DNA of 64,000 nucleotides. Source: Calendula officinalis. Its lineage: Eukaryota > Streptophyta > Magnoliopsida > Asterales > Asteraceae. The position numbers and the translations under genes are program-made. Location: positions 8,390,001 through 8,454,000 of the forward strand of contig OY970832.1 in assembly GCA_963853835.1 (NCBI GenBank). Direction: 5' to 3'. The first letter of the stretch is position 1. Each line of letters starts with the position of its first letter. This document shows positions 22,341 to 33,240 of this stretch, one piece after another. Below the pieces are notes generated by a model. The model saw nothing but the letters and a program-made list of their open reading frames with translations, searched no databases and was not told the origin of the DNA.

Positions 22341-23285
22341 CTGCTTGACAGATTTGTAAGTTACTACTAATTATTATACGATCTCTTTATTTTTTTTACT
22401 AATAATCATTTATTTTCAGAGGCACAAATTCGCTGCGATTATCCCCCCCATCTTAGTTTCAGCATACGAACGCCGAAAAATAGAAGGCGGTGTCTTTTCT
22501 TTAAAGTATTTCAAAATTGATTACAACGATGTCGAATATTTTCCTCGCTTTGACAACTATACCTTTGTTCGTAATGAATGGGCAATAATATTCAACACTA
22601 AAACCGAGCTTGCCGAAACTACGAATGGAGAAGATGTCTGGTTCCCCAAGTACCCGTTGGTCAGATCTCTGACATGGCTCTTGCAGGATCAAACAACTCG
22701 ACAAATGTTGATTGGTGCGTCTACGTTACATTTTTATCGTGTTATACTTAAAAATATTATTATTTAACGTTTTGGCGTAATTACTAACCCTTTCACAGAT
22801 GTTGCTGGAAACATGTCGAACGGTTGCTTTTTTTTACATCCGGTCGGATATCATGTGCAATGTTGATGCATGACTGTCGTAAGTCTTTATACCTAATTTA
22901 CATGATCACCACGTTTAGGAAATATGATGCAAAAAAATTAATCTCCGACAGGGGCAACCGCATAAAGATCATCTTGTATCATATACCGTCAGCCACGACC
23001 ACAATGATTGGCAGATCTGCTACTGAAAACATAACCGTTTACGCAGCTCGCGTGAAACTAATTAGAACACCAACAGGTTAATTCCAGTTTTTTCGATATT
23101 CATTTTACTTTCCATAATTGGTCATACTCACTTACCTAACAGACTTTTTATTTAAAAAAAATATTTATATCTCTTTTTGATTTGGTTACATTTCAGTCAA
23201 ATATGTTGTTTCTACTGACGTTACAAACATTGAGTTCAACCCGCAAATGCCAGTAGCATATGCACTTCAACACATCCATCTGGTA
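22341..23285 (+). pseudogene. RPA-like / OB-fold gene piece 1 in Helitron B
   Basis: The exon at 22421-22713 gives HKFAAIIPPILVSAYERR, GVFSLKYFKIDYNDVEYFP and LAETTNGEDVWFPKYPLVRS, a Helitron-associated OB-fold family. Later pieces are DVAGNMSNGC (from about 22799), a core at about 22951-23079 (IKIILYHIPSA, NITVYAARVKLIRT) and one at about 23196-23280 (VSTDVTNIEFNPQMPVAYAL). The same modules occur in Helitron D at 49798-51420. The part after DVAGNMSNGC is out of frame and no start codon is visible, so it is a relic. Binding of single-stranded DNA during rolling-circle transposition is the suggested role for the family. Confidence 0.65.
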
Positions 23286-24858
23286 GTATTCTATCTACGT
23301 TAAACTGATGAGTAGATTTTAAAAACAATTGAAGGAAGACGGTGTTTACTATATCAGAGGAGGTAAGTTGTGGCAGTCCAAGTCAAGTTTTACGTTTACT
23401 GGCCTGAATGAAAAGCTTTCATTTTACTCAAGCACAACTGTTAAAGAATGCGCTGAGTGGTCTGGTCCATTACATGGTTTTGAGTTTGCTGCATACGAGA
23501 ACATTTTGAATAACTCATTACTAGCCTCGAAGTCAATTGGTAAAATTAACTCCATTTTTACTATGTATGAGTTATATGTTAAATTACCCTATAACCCTAC
23601 TAATTAATGATACTTTTTTTAGATGTTATCGGAGAAATTTGCGTCGTTGAAAGCCTTAATTCTTTAAGTGAAGACAGAAGCAAGCACAAGGTGCCAATCG
23701 AAATAAAAAACATAGAGTTCGTTGCTATTATTATATATATAAATAAAAAAAATATTTGATGTCAAAATCTAATCGAATTTGATTAATTACAGGGGTGCAA
23801 AAATCCTAATAACCTTGTGGGGGGAACATGCTCATAGTTTGAATGATTACCTAGACTCCATACAACCAACCGATCGTGTCGTAATAATACTTCAATTTGC
23901 CAAGATAGACAATTGGAAGGGTACTTTTGAATTCATAAAAATAATAATATTAACTATTATGATAACTGATATTTTATTTGTCGATATTCTAACTTTAATA
24001 AGTGTTTCGTTTCTAAATGTATAGGTTGAACATCGGTTGCCACTTACTTTGAAGCAACTCGTGTGTTTGTCAACAGTGGAATAAAAGAGATACAAGATTT
24101 CAAACATAAGTAACTTTCAATTACCATTTGATACGTATACTTTTATATCGCACTTATATTGTCATACCTATATATAATAACAATTCTCCTAACTACATAA
24201 TGACTACTTTGATTGTTGAATCGGGTATGGACACTCCACCGTCAAGCATCACCAAGAAAGTTACATCTTCTTACTCTTTTAAAGATGATTTTTTAATAAA
24301 CCAAAAGTTTGTAGCTATCGTTGATATCTTGACTCCTGCCGAGGTACAATTTTTAAAATGTTAAATTTTAATTTACAACATGTAATTCCTATACATGCTT
24401 AAAAAGATGATTTTTAATAGTTGGACTATAATATTTGCAACATGTTAAAAAAGTTATTGTGTTATGCACCATAACCGGCGTAGGTGACGATTTCCCGTGG
24501 TACTACAACGTGTGTGCCTATTGTAAAAGTGGAATGGAAGAAAAGGTGTTGATGGTGAAAAACGAAGACGGAACTAAAGGAAGTCATCAGGTGTCTATTA
24601 AAGTGTGCTCTAAAGATCCATGTAAAGGAAAACCCCCGTCTTTTGTTCCACGGTAAATATCACTAAAATAATGTTTCGTAGATTTACCCAAAATTTGTGT
24701 AACCCGTATAAAATATTTTCGTAACTATGTCACCAAGGTTTAAAATTCAGGTGATTGTTGAAGACAACACTGGAGTTATAACTGTAACCATGTTTGATCG
24801 GGATGCTAATTACTTGCTCGGGAAAACTCCTAAGTACTATGTCGATGAATTTAAAAAG
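23286..24858 (+). pseudogene. RPA70-like gene piece 2 in Helitron B (lacks exon 1)
   Basis: Begins abruptly inside exon 2 of the RPA-like gene whose first exon survives in Helitron A. Pieces in order: QLKEDGVYYIRGGKLWQ to SLLASKSIG (23326-23540, donor follows); DVIGEICVVESLNSL to IEIKN (about 23623-23712); GAKILITLWGEHAHSL to IDNWKG (23792-23921); TSVATYFEATRVFVNSG (24026-24110); SGMDTPPSSITKKVTSSY to ILTPAE (24210-24341); a zinc-finger exon with WYYNVCAYCKSGMEEK and KVCSKDPCKGKPPSF (24467-24654); and VIVEDNTGVITVTMFDRDA (24740-24858). This order matches RPA70 DNA-binding domains B and C. Exon 2 has an indel (stop near 23317) and no initiator, so it is non-functional as it stands. Confidence 0.72.
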
Positions 24859-25086
24859 GTGATCTTCTATATTAATTTTGTGGTTTCTACTTAATCAGTA
24901 ACACGCATAAACAGGCATTTCTTCCTTGTATTTTATACTTAATTAGGTTTATCGTGTTACCTCTATTTTATACACAGTTTTCATGCTTATGTATTGTATT
25001 AGTTATAAAAATATGTAACCAATGGACTTTTAATCTCCAGGAATATATAGTTCGCAGCCCGCCGCATCGCGCGGGTTTTAACCTAG

Positions 25087-25484
25087 TTATTCTATCTATA
25101 TGTTGAAGTTTTAAACTTCTAAATAGCAGTTCATACTATCTTAAAAATACTAAATACTTCTCCTACAGATAGATAAAATAATGAAACTCATTTTCAAAAA
25201 ACTCAATGATTTTACATAGATGTATCATAATTGTATTCTGGAAGTCTAGTGGCAATGTAAAATAATAATTAGTCCAGCAGAGTCTAAGTGGTCTATTATT
25301 AGTATATTGTAACACTAATAATTGTTTAGCATGTGTGGCACGTATGTGTAATACTGTGTCTATTAAAGGATCATTGATCCTTTTTATAAAAAATTAAATA
25401 ATGAAACTCATTTTCATAAAACTCGATGATTGATGATTTTATTACAAGGATAATGATCCTTTTATAGGCACAATATTACATATA
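25087..25484. other. AT-rich spacer between Helitron B and a MITE
   Basis: Contains two related copies of a short motif, AATAATGAAACTCATTTTCA (25170 and 25396 areas), and paired AAGGAT(C/A)ATTGATCCTTTT motifs near 25367 and 25446 that look like remains of a small inverted-repeat element. No gene. Confidence 0.35.
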
Positions 25485-26053
25485 CAGTAAAACCTCCATA
25501 AATTAATAAGGTTTGGACTAGGATATTTTATTAATTTAACGAGATATTAATTTATCGATAAATTAATAAATTATTAATTTAAAGATAATATTATTATAAA
25601 ATCAACTTATCTAATACGTATTCACAGGACCTTTAAAATTTTGCATCACATACACAAGACCTTCAAAATTCTCACATTAATGAACTTGTCAAGTTCAATG
25701 TACATAGATCTAGATTGATCACTATAAAATGTCTAATGATAAATTTTAAAATCACATCAATTATGACTTCTAAACTAAAAGGTGTTAAAAAATCAACGAT
25801 GATCAATCAACAAGTGACTATAGATTCATTTTTTACTTAATAACTCTAGAATTTTAGAATTTTATTTTAGTAATTATTAATTTATAGTTTGGTTGAGAAT
25901 AATATATTTACATTAGGATTTCAAAAAAATTATTATCTTATTATTTTATCAATTATGGTCCGATTTTTACAAGTCCCAAGTTGAGACCGGATAAATTATT
26001 AATTTTATTGAGGTTATTAATTTATCGAGTATTAATTTATGGAGGTTTTAGTG
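25485..26053. mobile_element. Pogo/Emigrant-like MITE (Tc1/mariner), 569 bp
   Basis: The inverted ends are CAGTAAAACCTCCATAAATT at 25485 and its complement (AATTTATGGAGGTTTTAGTG) at 26053, with one mismatch in the outer three bases. TA flanks both sides (25483-25484, 26054-26055). These termini are those of the plant pogo-like Emigrant/Lemi family. The inside is very AT-rich with further TAATTTATCGA palindromes and no coding potential. Confidence 0.85.
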
Positions 26054-26055
26054 TA

Positions 26056-26427
26056 CATGTGTTACACGCGATGGTCACGGTAGTGATAATGGGGTGGGTG
26101 GGATCCTTTTCTATATAGGAAAAACCGTAGCATAAAATGCAATGACAGCAATTTTAAATTTCAATATGACGAAGTGAAACTATACAACAAACTTTAGAAA
26201 TTTAACATGACAAAGGTAACAACTTCTAAATAATACCACATGAAAGACAAATAAACTATTGAACCACGATTTAGATCGAGTACCAAACCAAATACATTGC
26301 ATTGAATCATCGAATCATGAATAAATAACGTGATATCAAGGACTTAATAATCGTGATCTTAATCGTATCACATCATTAATCGTTTTCGCAATTTCCATCA
26401 AAAAATCATAATAATCTTCTTTAACCT
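26056..26427. other. 3' flank of the AN1-C2H2 gene
   Basis: AT-rich. It should include the 3' untranslated region of the minus-strand gene ending at 26428. No distinct terminator or poly(A) motif was picked with confidence. Confidence 0.35.
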
Positions 26428-27585
26428 TTAAAACGTACCTCGATGCTCTCTTTCCACATGTTCCACGAGAGCAACAGGATCACGAAACCCTTTACTACAC
26501 TTAGGGCACACATCTAATGTCACTTTCATCACCTTTTTCTCCTCATGAACTTTTGAAACATGATCTATCAAATCTCCAACCCTAGAAAACTTCACATTAC
26601 ATATCGGGCACACCTCCACTTGACCACTCGTGCCCGAAACCGAACCCGCAGTAGGCCCGCTCAATTTGGCTAAGCCGGCTTCAGCTGAAGCCTTAACCGA
26701 TGAGGCCGCCTTAAAGAAACCATTAGCCCATTTTGATGTTGATGACGATGAAGATGAAGATGAAGATGCGGGCCTGTTCACATGGGTGGCCCGTTTAGTG
26801 GGTGGTGGGTTTTGTTTTTGGGTATTTGGGGCCCGCCAAAATGGGAAAGCGGGTTCGGGTTTTTTAGGACCGGGACAAGTGTGGTCGGGCCCAAACCTGT
26901 GTTTTAGGCAATGATCAATGGTGCAATCACGACATTTGATTGTGTTTGAGAATGTTAAGGTTTCTTTACAACCTTTAACAGGGCATTTCTTTTTGTTGGT
27001 GACTTTTTGGTAATTTGATGGGTCACAATCTGTATTAACATGTGATTCCCATGTGATGTTTGGATCTTGATCTGGGATTAAATGAACACCTTTTGCACAC
27101 AGTGGGCATACGACTACAGTTAGATCATTTTTCTTCGCGTTTGGACATTGGTGTGTGCTGTATCCCCTATGTTCTAGACAAAAAACCTGCAACAAATTTG
27201 ACGAGTACGAATTTTGTAAATAATTAACATTGAAAAGTTACTATTTTTTAGTTTAGTCTAAAGCTCAATCGTTTTCCCCTTTCTAAACCCTAGAACAAAT
27301 ACTAAACAAACGTACACTTGAATCCTAATCTCAGCTATGAAAATATAAACCCTAAAATCGACGGAACAAATTTAAGCAATCTGGCATCAAAGTTTTGTAG
27401 TTAACTGATTAAGCTCGCAGATATCAAATAAAGGATATGAAAAAATATAGAAGATATGTAGTATTTAGAAGAAAAAAGAGGTTAACCTTGTGGCAACAAT
27501 CGCAAGTGAAAGGAAGGAAATCAATGAGCTTACAATCATCAACGGAGCATTGTTTTCCCAGATTTGGGATTGCCGGCGTTCCCAT
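26428..27585 (-). CDS. AN1 and C2H2 zinc-finger stress-associated protein, 285 aa
   Basis: Exons 27487-27585 and 26428-27186 are joined by a 300-bp GT-AG intron in phase 0. Two AN1 zinc fingers are visible. The first spans residues 13-47 (CSVDDC, CDCC, FCLEH, THQC) and is crossed by the intron. The second is about residues 101-137 (CPVKGC, CRDC, HCLKH, DHTC), with the linker CPLC..H..C between. A proline-rich segment and a nine-serine tract follow, then two C2H2 fingers at about residues 226-247 (CPICNVKF...HVSKVH) and 260-281 (CPKCSKGF...HVEREH). Length and order match the plant SAP subgroup with AN1-AN1-C2H2-C2H2 (Arabidopsis SAP11/SAP13 type). Members are induced by abiotic stress and may act as ubiquitin-linked regulators; this is family knowledge. 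The start codon lies at the conserved MGTPAIPNLG. All zinc ligands are intact. Confidence 0.93.
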
Positions 27586-28939
27586 TCCAATCAAAAAACG
27601 AAAATTGGTATTAAAAATATAAATAAATTGAAGTGTGGATTAGTTTGAAGCTTAGATTGATTTGTTGAAGATTAGGTATGCCGCGTTGAAAGTTTCTCTC
27701 ACCGCGGAATCGAAACTCGAAAGTCAGATTCTAGAATGAACGAGAAGACGGCGATGCTGCTCCTTTGAAGCCAACTGGTCGCTTCAAGTTGAAAATTCTT
27801 ATGTTACAACAAAAATGAGTAGGTAAAAATTTAGAAAACGTTACAAGTAGTATTCAACTGACATTTAGTAACAGTATATAGATTAAGAGCACAAGATATG
27901 AAGGTTTTTTTATAGCCATATTATAATCTTATAGAGTTTTTAAGTTTTAACATAGCTTTAACAAGCACTCGGTATGGTGGTGTGAGTTTGGCGGCTTTAT
28001 AAAGGGTGTTTTCAGGCATAAAACCTTTTAACGAACCGCCAAAGTCGTGAAGATTTAGGTTTGGCGAGCAAATAACGCACTCATATCCTCTAAGCATATA
28101 CTTTTAGACTTTTTGTTGTTTAATATATAAAAAAAATTACTATCATCACTATCTGTGTACCCAAAGTAGTTATATTTCAGTATGACTGTCTATATATTAT
28201 CTCTTTTATATCTCTCATTTGAAGAGATTAATAATGTTGTTATTTTCATGTGGTAAAATGAAAGAACATAGAATACAAAGAATGTTTAACTTATGTATTT
28301 CTTAGTAAATTCTAAGTTATGTGTTAGCCAGCATTTAAAATATATGTTGATTTTTAACCCTATCAATAACCCAACATGTTTTAAGTTTGTGGATCAAAAT
28401 ACCATTTTTTCCGAGCCAAGCAAGGCTACCTAGTATGGACATTAGACGCTGTGAAAAGCGCCTAGGTGATATGCCACCACAGTGTGCAAGAGATGAGTTA
28501 TGAAGATTTAGTTGATACAAATTTTCAATTCATATATGGAATTGATTTATTAAGGCACATATTAATTACCTCATCCAAGGTAAATTAACGTTAAATATTC
28601 CGAGGGAGAAGATGTTCCCTTTCTCATATGAGTGTGACTACAACAAGGTTCGAGAGATAACGGCTGAAGCAAGAGCAGATCAACATGCATTTCTAAAAGG
28701 CTCCTGATTTGCACAAGGAAGAGTATTATTTGCACAAGGAAATTAAAGTCGAAGGACCATTTTACCCTTATTACTCTTATATAACTCAATTAGCTGTTTT
28801 TTCTCTCTTTCCGTTTTCTTAGGTGCAGTTGTGGCCTGTATGGTCTTGTATGGACCAAAATCAAAACAAAGAATACAACAAACTTGCTGCGGTTTCGTGG
28901 GGCTATGATATTAAAAGGCAAAATACAAAAATTTAATAG
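27586..28939. other. Promoter side of the AN1-C2H2 gene and spacer
   Basis: The first 150-200 bases hold the leader of the minus-strand zinc-finger gene (27586 to about 27780). Beyond that, AT-rich sequence to 28939 shows no open frame with recognisable similarity. Around 27966-28090 GGTATGGTGGTGTGAG and nearby GGCGG/CCGCC motifs suggest a degenerate small transposon, but no matching termini were found. Confidence 0.35.
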
Positions 28940-29968
28940 AGCGAATTACATCTAAGGTCTCTGTGGTTTACCACTTATTGCAGTCTTAGTCCCTAAACTT
29001 CATTAAGTACACTGGGGAGTCCCTGGTGTTGCCACTTTGTTGCACCCATAGTCCCTGAAACAAACGGACGTTAATTAAAGCCGTTAAATCCCCCATGTGC
29101 ACATCACATGATGGGTAGTATGGTAATTGTCCACCTCTTCCTCATATTTAAACCCGAGTAAATTACATGGAAGGTCCCTGTGGTATACTACTTATTACAG
29201 TCTTAGTCCCTGAACTTCATTTATTACACCGGAAGTCCCAGGTGTATACACTTTGTTACACACATGTAGGCCTGTAAACGAACCGAACGTGAACACTAAA
29301 TTTTCTTAACATAAACGAACACAAACGAACATAAAGAAACACAAAAGTACACGAAACAAACACAAACACAAACACAAACAAACATAAACAAACACAAACG
29401 AACACGAAACAAATACAAACGAACATAAACAAACTCAAACGAACACTAACAAACGAACGTAAACAAACAATCACGAACGGATGTTCACGAACGTAAACGA
29501 ACGAACGGGCATTTGTTCGTGTTTGTTTGTTTAACTAAACGAACACAAAATCTTGTTTGTGTTCGTTTGTTAGCTAAACGAACGAATATAAATGAACTCC
29601 CGCGAACGGTTCGTTGAACGTTCGATTCGTTTACATGCCTACATGTGTATAACAAAGTGTATACACCAGGGACTTCTAGTGTAATAAATGTAGTTCAGGG
29701 ACTAAGGCTGTAATAAGTAGTATACCACAGGGACCTTCCATGTAATTTACTCGGGTTTAAATATGAGGAAGGGGTGGACAATTACCATACTACCCATCAT
29801 GTGATGTGCACATGGGGGATTTAACGGCTTTAATTAACGTCCGTTTGCTTCAGGGACTACGGGTGTAACAAAGTGGCAATACCAGGGACTCCCAGTGTAC
29901 TTAATGAAGTTTAGGGACTGTACCTACAATAAGTGGTAAACCACAGGAACCTTAGATGTAATTCGCTT
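28940..29968. mobile_element. Mutator-like foldback element with about 330-bp inverted arms
   Basis: Arms 28940-29272 and 29636-29968 are near-perfect inverted copies beginning AGCGAATTACATCTAAGG. The direct repeat AATTTAATAG (28930-28939 and 29969-29978) is a 10-bp target duplication, in the 9-10 bp range of Mutator-like elements. Each arm carries the same module twice (GGTCCCTGTGGTAT, CTTAGTCCCTGAACTTCATT, CACTTTGTTACAC). The centre is a hAT-like GAACG-rich insert (29267-29641). There is no transposase. Transcripts across it would form a long hairpin. Confidence 0.85.
29267..29641. mobile_element. hAT-like MITE at the centre of the foldback element
   Basis: The ends TAGGCCTGTAAACGAACCG and CGATTCGTTTACATGCCTA are inverted. 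The interior is dominated by repeats of ACAAACGAACA and the complementary TTCGTTTGTG, itself foldable. No 8-bp direct target duplication is visible because both flanks belong to the palindrome. The same terminus type occurs at 45962. Confidence 0.6.
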
Positions 29969-29978
29969 AATTTAATAG

Positions 29979-30203
29979 CATCGCTCAATTTAATAGCATC
30001 AAATGATTTAAAATATCATAAAACTAAAAAGTTGTGATACATAGAATAAAGTGTTAACCAAAAAGTTAGAACACATAGAAAATTGCGTTTAAAATCATAG
30101 AAAAATTTAAGAAGCATATTTCGTTGTTGCAAGAAAAATATCCAAATTATAAAGAGTAGATTATTGCAAATATCAAAATTATAAAGGATGAAATCAAAGT
30201 AGG
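29979..30203. other. Short spacer between two transposons
   Basis: AT-rich; a second copy of AATTTAATAGCATC (about 29993-30006) repeats the right flank of the foldback element. No gene. Confidence 0.4.
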
Positions 30204-30211
30204 GCTATGAT

Positions 30212-30712
30212 TAGGGGTGTTTACGAGTCGAGCTTTTAACGAGCTACTCGAGCTCGAGCTCGTTTATATCGAGCTCGAGCCTATACTAATTCGATCTCGA
30301 GTCGAGCACGAACATAAAATAATACTCGATTAATCACACGAGCCGAGCCTAATAATTTAATATTCGACTCGACTCGTTCGATAGCTCGTTTAGTCTCGAG
30401 CCAGATGATCTTAACGAGCCGATCCTAACGAGCCGATCAAGTGTTGTATACAATAAGTACAAGTGTTGATACAATAAGTACAAGAATATACATATATTGT
30501 TAACGAGTCGAGTAATTAACGAGCTTTTCGAGTTTGTAAATTAGTTCATTCAAAATATATGGACTCATTAACGAGTATTGAGCTCAAGCTCGAACACTAT
30601 ATAAATATTCGAGCTCGAGCACAATTTTAAAAATTTATTCGAGCTCGAGTCGAGCTCGAGCCGAGCTCAAATTTCCTGATATTCGACTCGACTCGAATCG
30701 TTAACACATCTA
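30212..30712. mobile_element. hAT-type MITE, 501 bp
   Basis: An 8-bp target duplication, GCTATGAT (30204-30211 and 30713-30720), flanks the inverted ends TAGGGGTGTTTACGAGTCGA and TCGAATCGTTAACACATCTA. The interior is rich in GAGCTCGAGCTCG palindromes. Eight-base duplications with TAGGG-type ends are diagnostic of hAT elements. Non-coding. Confidence 0.88.
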
Positions 30713-30720
30713 GCTATGAT

Positions 30721-31668
30721 TGAAAATCATTTAAATGAATGCTTACCTTTTAACATATTTCTAAAAAAAATGTTTTTAAATTCAATAAAACCAAATTTAC
30801 CTTCACACAGAGAAATGATCCCCAGGAAACGAAAGATACGAGGAGATTGAACGTTTTCTATTTTGTAGGATTCCAGTGGGTATAATGTGAATTTAGATTA
30901 TTTTAGGGGTAAAATTGTACTTTAACTTTAAATTTCCTTGTGCAATTAAAATTAATCCTTAGAGCAAATCATGACCCTTTCTAAAAAGCAATGACATATC
31001 TGTCACTCTGTCAGACATCAAATTTAATCACTTATCAACCAAGATTACATCACATCCTCAGTTAATTTAGGACTTTAACCATTTAAACCCCATTTGAGTT
31101 TTTCTAACTAGTCAAAACTTTTTCATGTTTTTGTGCATGTTGCGGGTTGGGTGATGTCATTACTGAAGTTCAACTTGTCTCATGTTTTTTTTGCTGCTGT
31201 TCAAAAAAAAAAAAGTCAACTTTTTCATTTGCAGTTGATCGAAACAAAGTTGGCTGAAGAGAAAACAAAACTTACCATCTTATTATAATGCTACTATCAA
31301 CCCTGACTACAATCTTATACAACCCACATTCTTATGAAGACATAAGACACTATGATGATTAAATCAAAAAAGATAACTCAAAAATAAAAATCTACATTTC
31401 TTTAAATCTATTTGTCTTGTATATCCCACAATGGATGATTGTAACAAGTTTAGGGTAAAAAGTAGCCTAATTAACAAAACAAAACAATTGAACACCATGG
31501 ACAAGAAAATGAAACCAAGGCAACATCATGGTATTATCATAAATTGTGCTTGCATTAACAAAATCAAAGCAGAGTAATACTCAAAGCAAAAAAAATAACA
31601 TAACAATAGCCAGTAAACTGTATCAAAACATCCTAAAAACAGACCATACTGACCAAAAAAACCAGTTC
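30721..31668. other. 3' flank of the RPS2 gene
   Basis: AT-rich intergenic sequence including the 3' untranslated region of the minus-strand ribosomal-protein gene. No open frame or repeat boundary was recognised. Confidence 0.4.
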
Positions 31669-33008
31669 TTAAGCTGGAATATCAGCAACATCTTCAACAT
31701 AGGTAATTGCCTTTGTTGTTGGTTTTGCTAGCATATCAGTATACTCTTGGTATGGGGATCTTGAAAACCTTGTCTCTCTCCAGAAATCAGGTGTCAAGAA
31801 ACCATAAGTCTTCAGCAGACAGTCAAAGGTTGCCTGCAAAAATTATCAAATTACTTAAACTTACAGTCGTATAAAATAATATAATCATGAGCAAGAACAT
31901 GTATAGACAAGTATATACAACTATAATATACTGATAAATACAACAAATAAAAAATCATAAGAAAAAAAGGTCAAAAACTCAATGGGAAAGAACGTAATAA
32001 GATAGTTTCATTCAGTTAACAAAAATTAGCCTTGAACCTAGATAATAACAATCCAAAGATTCCTTTTTTAATCAAGTTAAAGCATTTGCATCATGATTAA
32101 AGGATATTGTTTCCTAAAGGTCCATCTAGTTCCATCATAGAGAGTTTCAGATGTTTAATTTTAGCTAGAAATGTTTTAACTGAAGCAATTTGATGGAATA
32201 CGTAACAATAGATAATAATCATACATATATCACCAACACAAGCTTATTAGTCGAGCTAAACTAAATTAATAACTAAAAATCTCTAAATAACCAAACAAGC
32301 ATTTAATATCGAAACATAATCAATTAAAAGAGACTAAAAATAGTAATATACCTTAACGAAGTTTCCAAGGGTCTTTGTGGATCCACGAGATGAGGTAAAC
32401 ACATCATCAATCCCTGCAAACTGAAGTACCTTCTTTGGAACCCTAGCAGCCACAATTCCAGCACCACGAGGAGCCGGAACCAACCTCACGGTAACGGAAC
32501 CACATTTCCCGGTAACCTTCGTCGGAACAGTGTGAACCTTTCCAATCTTATTTCCCCAATAACCTCTCCTCACCGGAATCACTGACAATTTAGCCAATAT
32601 AATTGCACCTCTGATGGCAGTTGCAACTTCTTTCGAACACTTAACACCCAATCCTACATGACCATTACTATCACCAACGACCACAAACGCCTTAAACCTA
32701 GTTCGTTGTCCAGCTCGAGTTTGTTTCTGCACCGGCATGATCTTCATAACCTCATCTTTCAACCCCGGTAGGATCTGATCGATGATCTGGTGCTCCTTGA
32801 TTGGGAGAGAGTGAAGGTAGATCTCTTCAAGTTTGGAGATTTTACCGTCTTTCACGAGACGGCCAAGTTTCGTTACCGGCACCCATTTCTCTTCGTCGGC
32901 GTCACGGCGGCCACCACGACGACGGCCTCTTCCACGGTCACCACCACGACCACCTCGGCCGCCGAAACCTCTGCCAAAACCGCCACGTTCTCCGCCTCTT
33001 TCAGCCAT
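31669..33008 (-). CDS. RPS2: 40S ribosomal protein S2 (uS5), 273 aa
   Basis: Exons 32352-33008 and 31669-31833 are joined by a 518-bp GT-AG intron in phase 0. Residues 1-38 are an RGG/GR-rich tail (MAERGGERGGFGRGFGGRGG...), typical of eukaryotic uS5 and a target of arginine methylation. Residues from about 85 form the S5 RNA-binding fold (QKQTRAGQRTRFKAFVVVGD, NGHVGLGVKCSKEVATAIRG). The C-terminal S5 domain follows (VTVRLVPAPRGAGIVAAR, GSTKTLGNFVKATFDCLLKT), ending EDVADIPA. The protein is part of the small-subunit decoding and mRNA-entry region in the cytosol. Length and motifs are as expected (about 270-285 aa in plants) and no lesions are seen. The start is fixed by the MAERGGERGG consensus; telo-box and site II motifs lie directly upstream. 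Confidence 0.97.
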
Positions 33009-33052
33009 GGTTGCAGTTTCGTTTATCGGATAGAAGAGAGATTAGAGATACG

Positions 33053-33220
33053 AAACCCTATAGCAGCTGAGAGAGAAACTTATATGTGGCGCCGAAATGC
33101 TAGGGTTTGTCAATTGGCCCAAGAGAAATGTAATTTAGGAATTGGGTTGGGTTACGTAGACAAATAAAGGCCCTGCGAGAATCCAGCCCATTATAGATCA
33201 CAAATTCGCGTTTAGCCCAA
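33053..33220 (-). promoter_or_regulatory. RPS2 promoter: telo-boxes and site II motifs
   Basis: Within 215 bases of the start codon lie two telo-box sequences, AAACCCTA on the minus strand at 33101-33108 and on the plus strand at 33053-33060. There are three site II elements: TGGGCC at about 33115-33121, and TGGGCT at 33185-33190 and 33214-33219. This pairing is known to drive ribosomal-protein and other growth-linked genes in plants through TCP-type factors. A Harbinger-type MITE begins only 21 bases beyond the last motif. Confidence 0.75.
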
Positions 33221-33240
33221 CGAGAACCGAAACAAGATAA

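Larger units (their letters stand above)
21322..25086 (+). mobile_element. Helitron B, about 3.8 kb, chimeric
   Basis: The 5' end is TCTCTACTATCTATAATAG at 21322 after a host A. The 3' end has the hairpin CCCGC-CGCATCGC-GCGGG (about 25056-25073), 9 bp, then CTAG (25083-25086) before a host T. The interior is a patchwork: the 5' region shared with Helitron A (to 21921), an inverted copy of a Helitron 3' end with its own CTAG (from 21922), a plus-strand RPA-like gene piece (22341-23285), and a second RPA-like gene from its exon 2 on (23286-24858). There is no Rep/helicase, so it is non-autonomous. It lies head-to-head with Helitron A, 155 bp apart. Confidence 0.72.

Noticed and set aside
29256..29474. 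Minus-strand frame with repeated FVFVCVCL
   Set aside because: A translation of the ACAAACGAACA simple repeats inside a hAT-like MITE, not a membrane protein.
28920..29980. CRISPR-like or phage-like repeats
   Set aside because: Repeats in this window are transposon termini or tandem arrays in a plant genome; there is no regular repeat-spacer pattern.
32790..33167. Several plus-strand frames opposite RPS2
   Set aside because: They are antisense shadows of the GC-rich RGG-coding region of RPS2.
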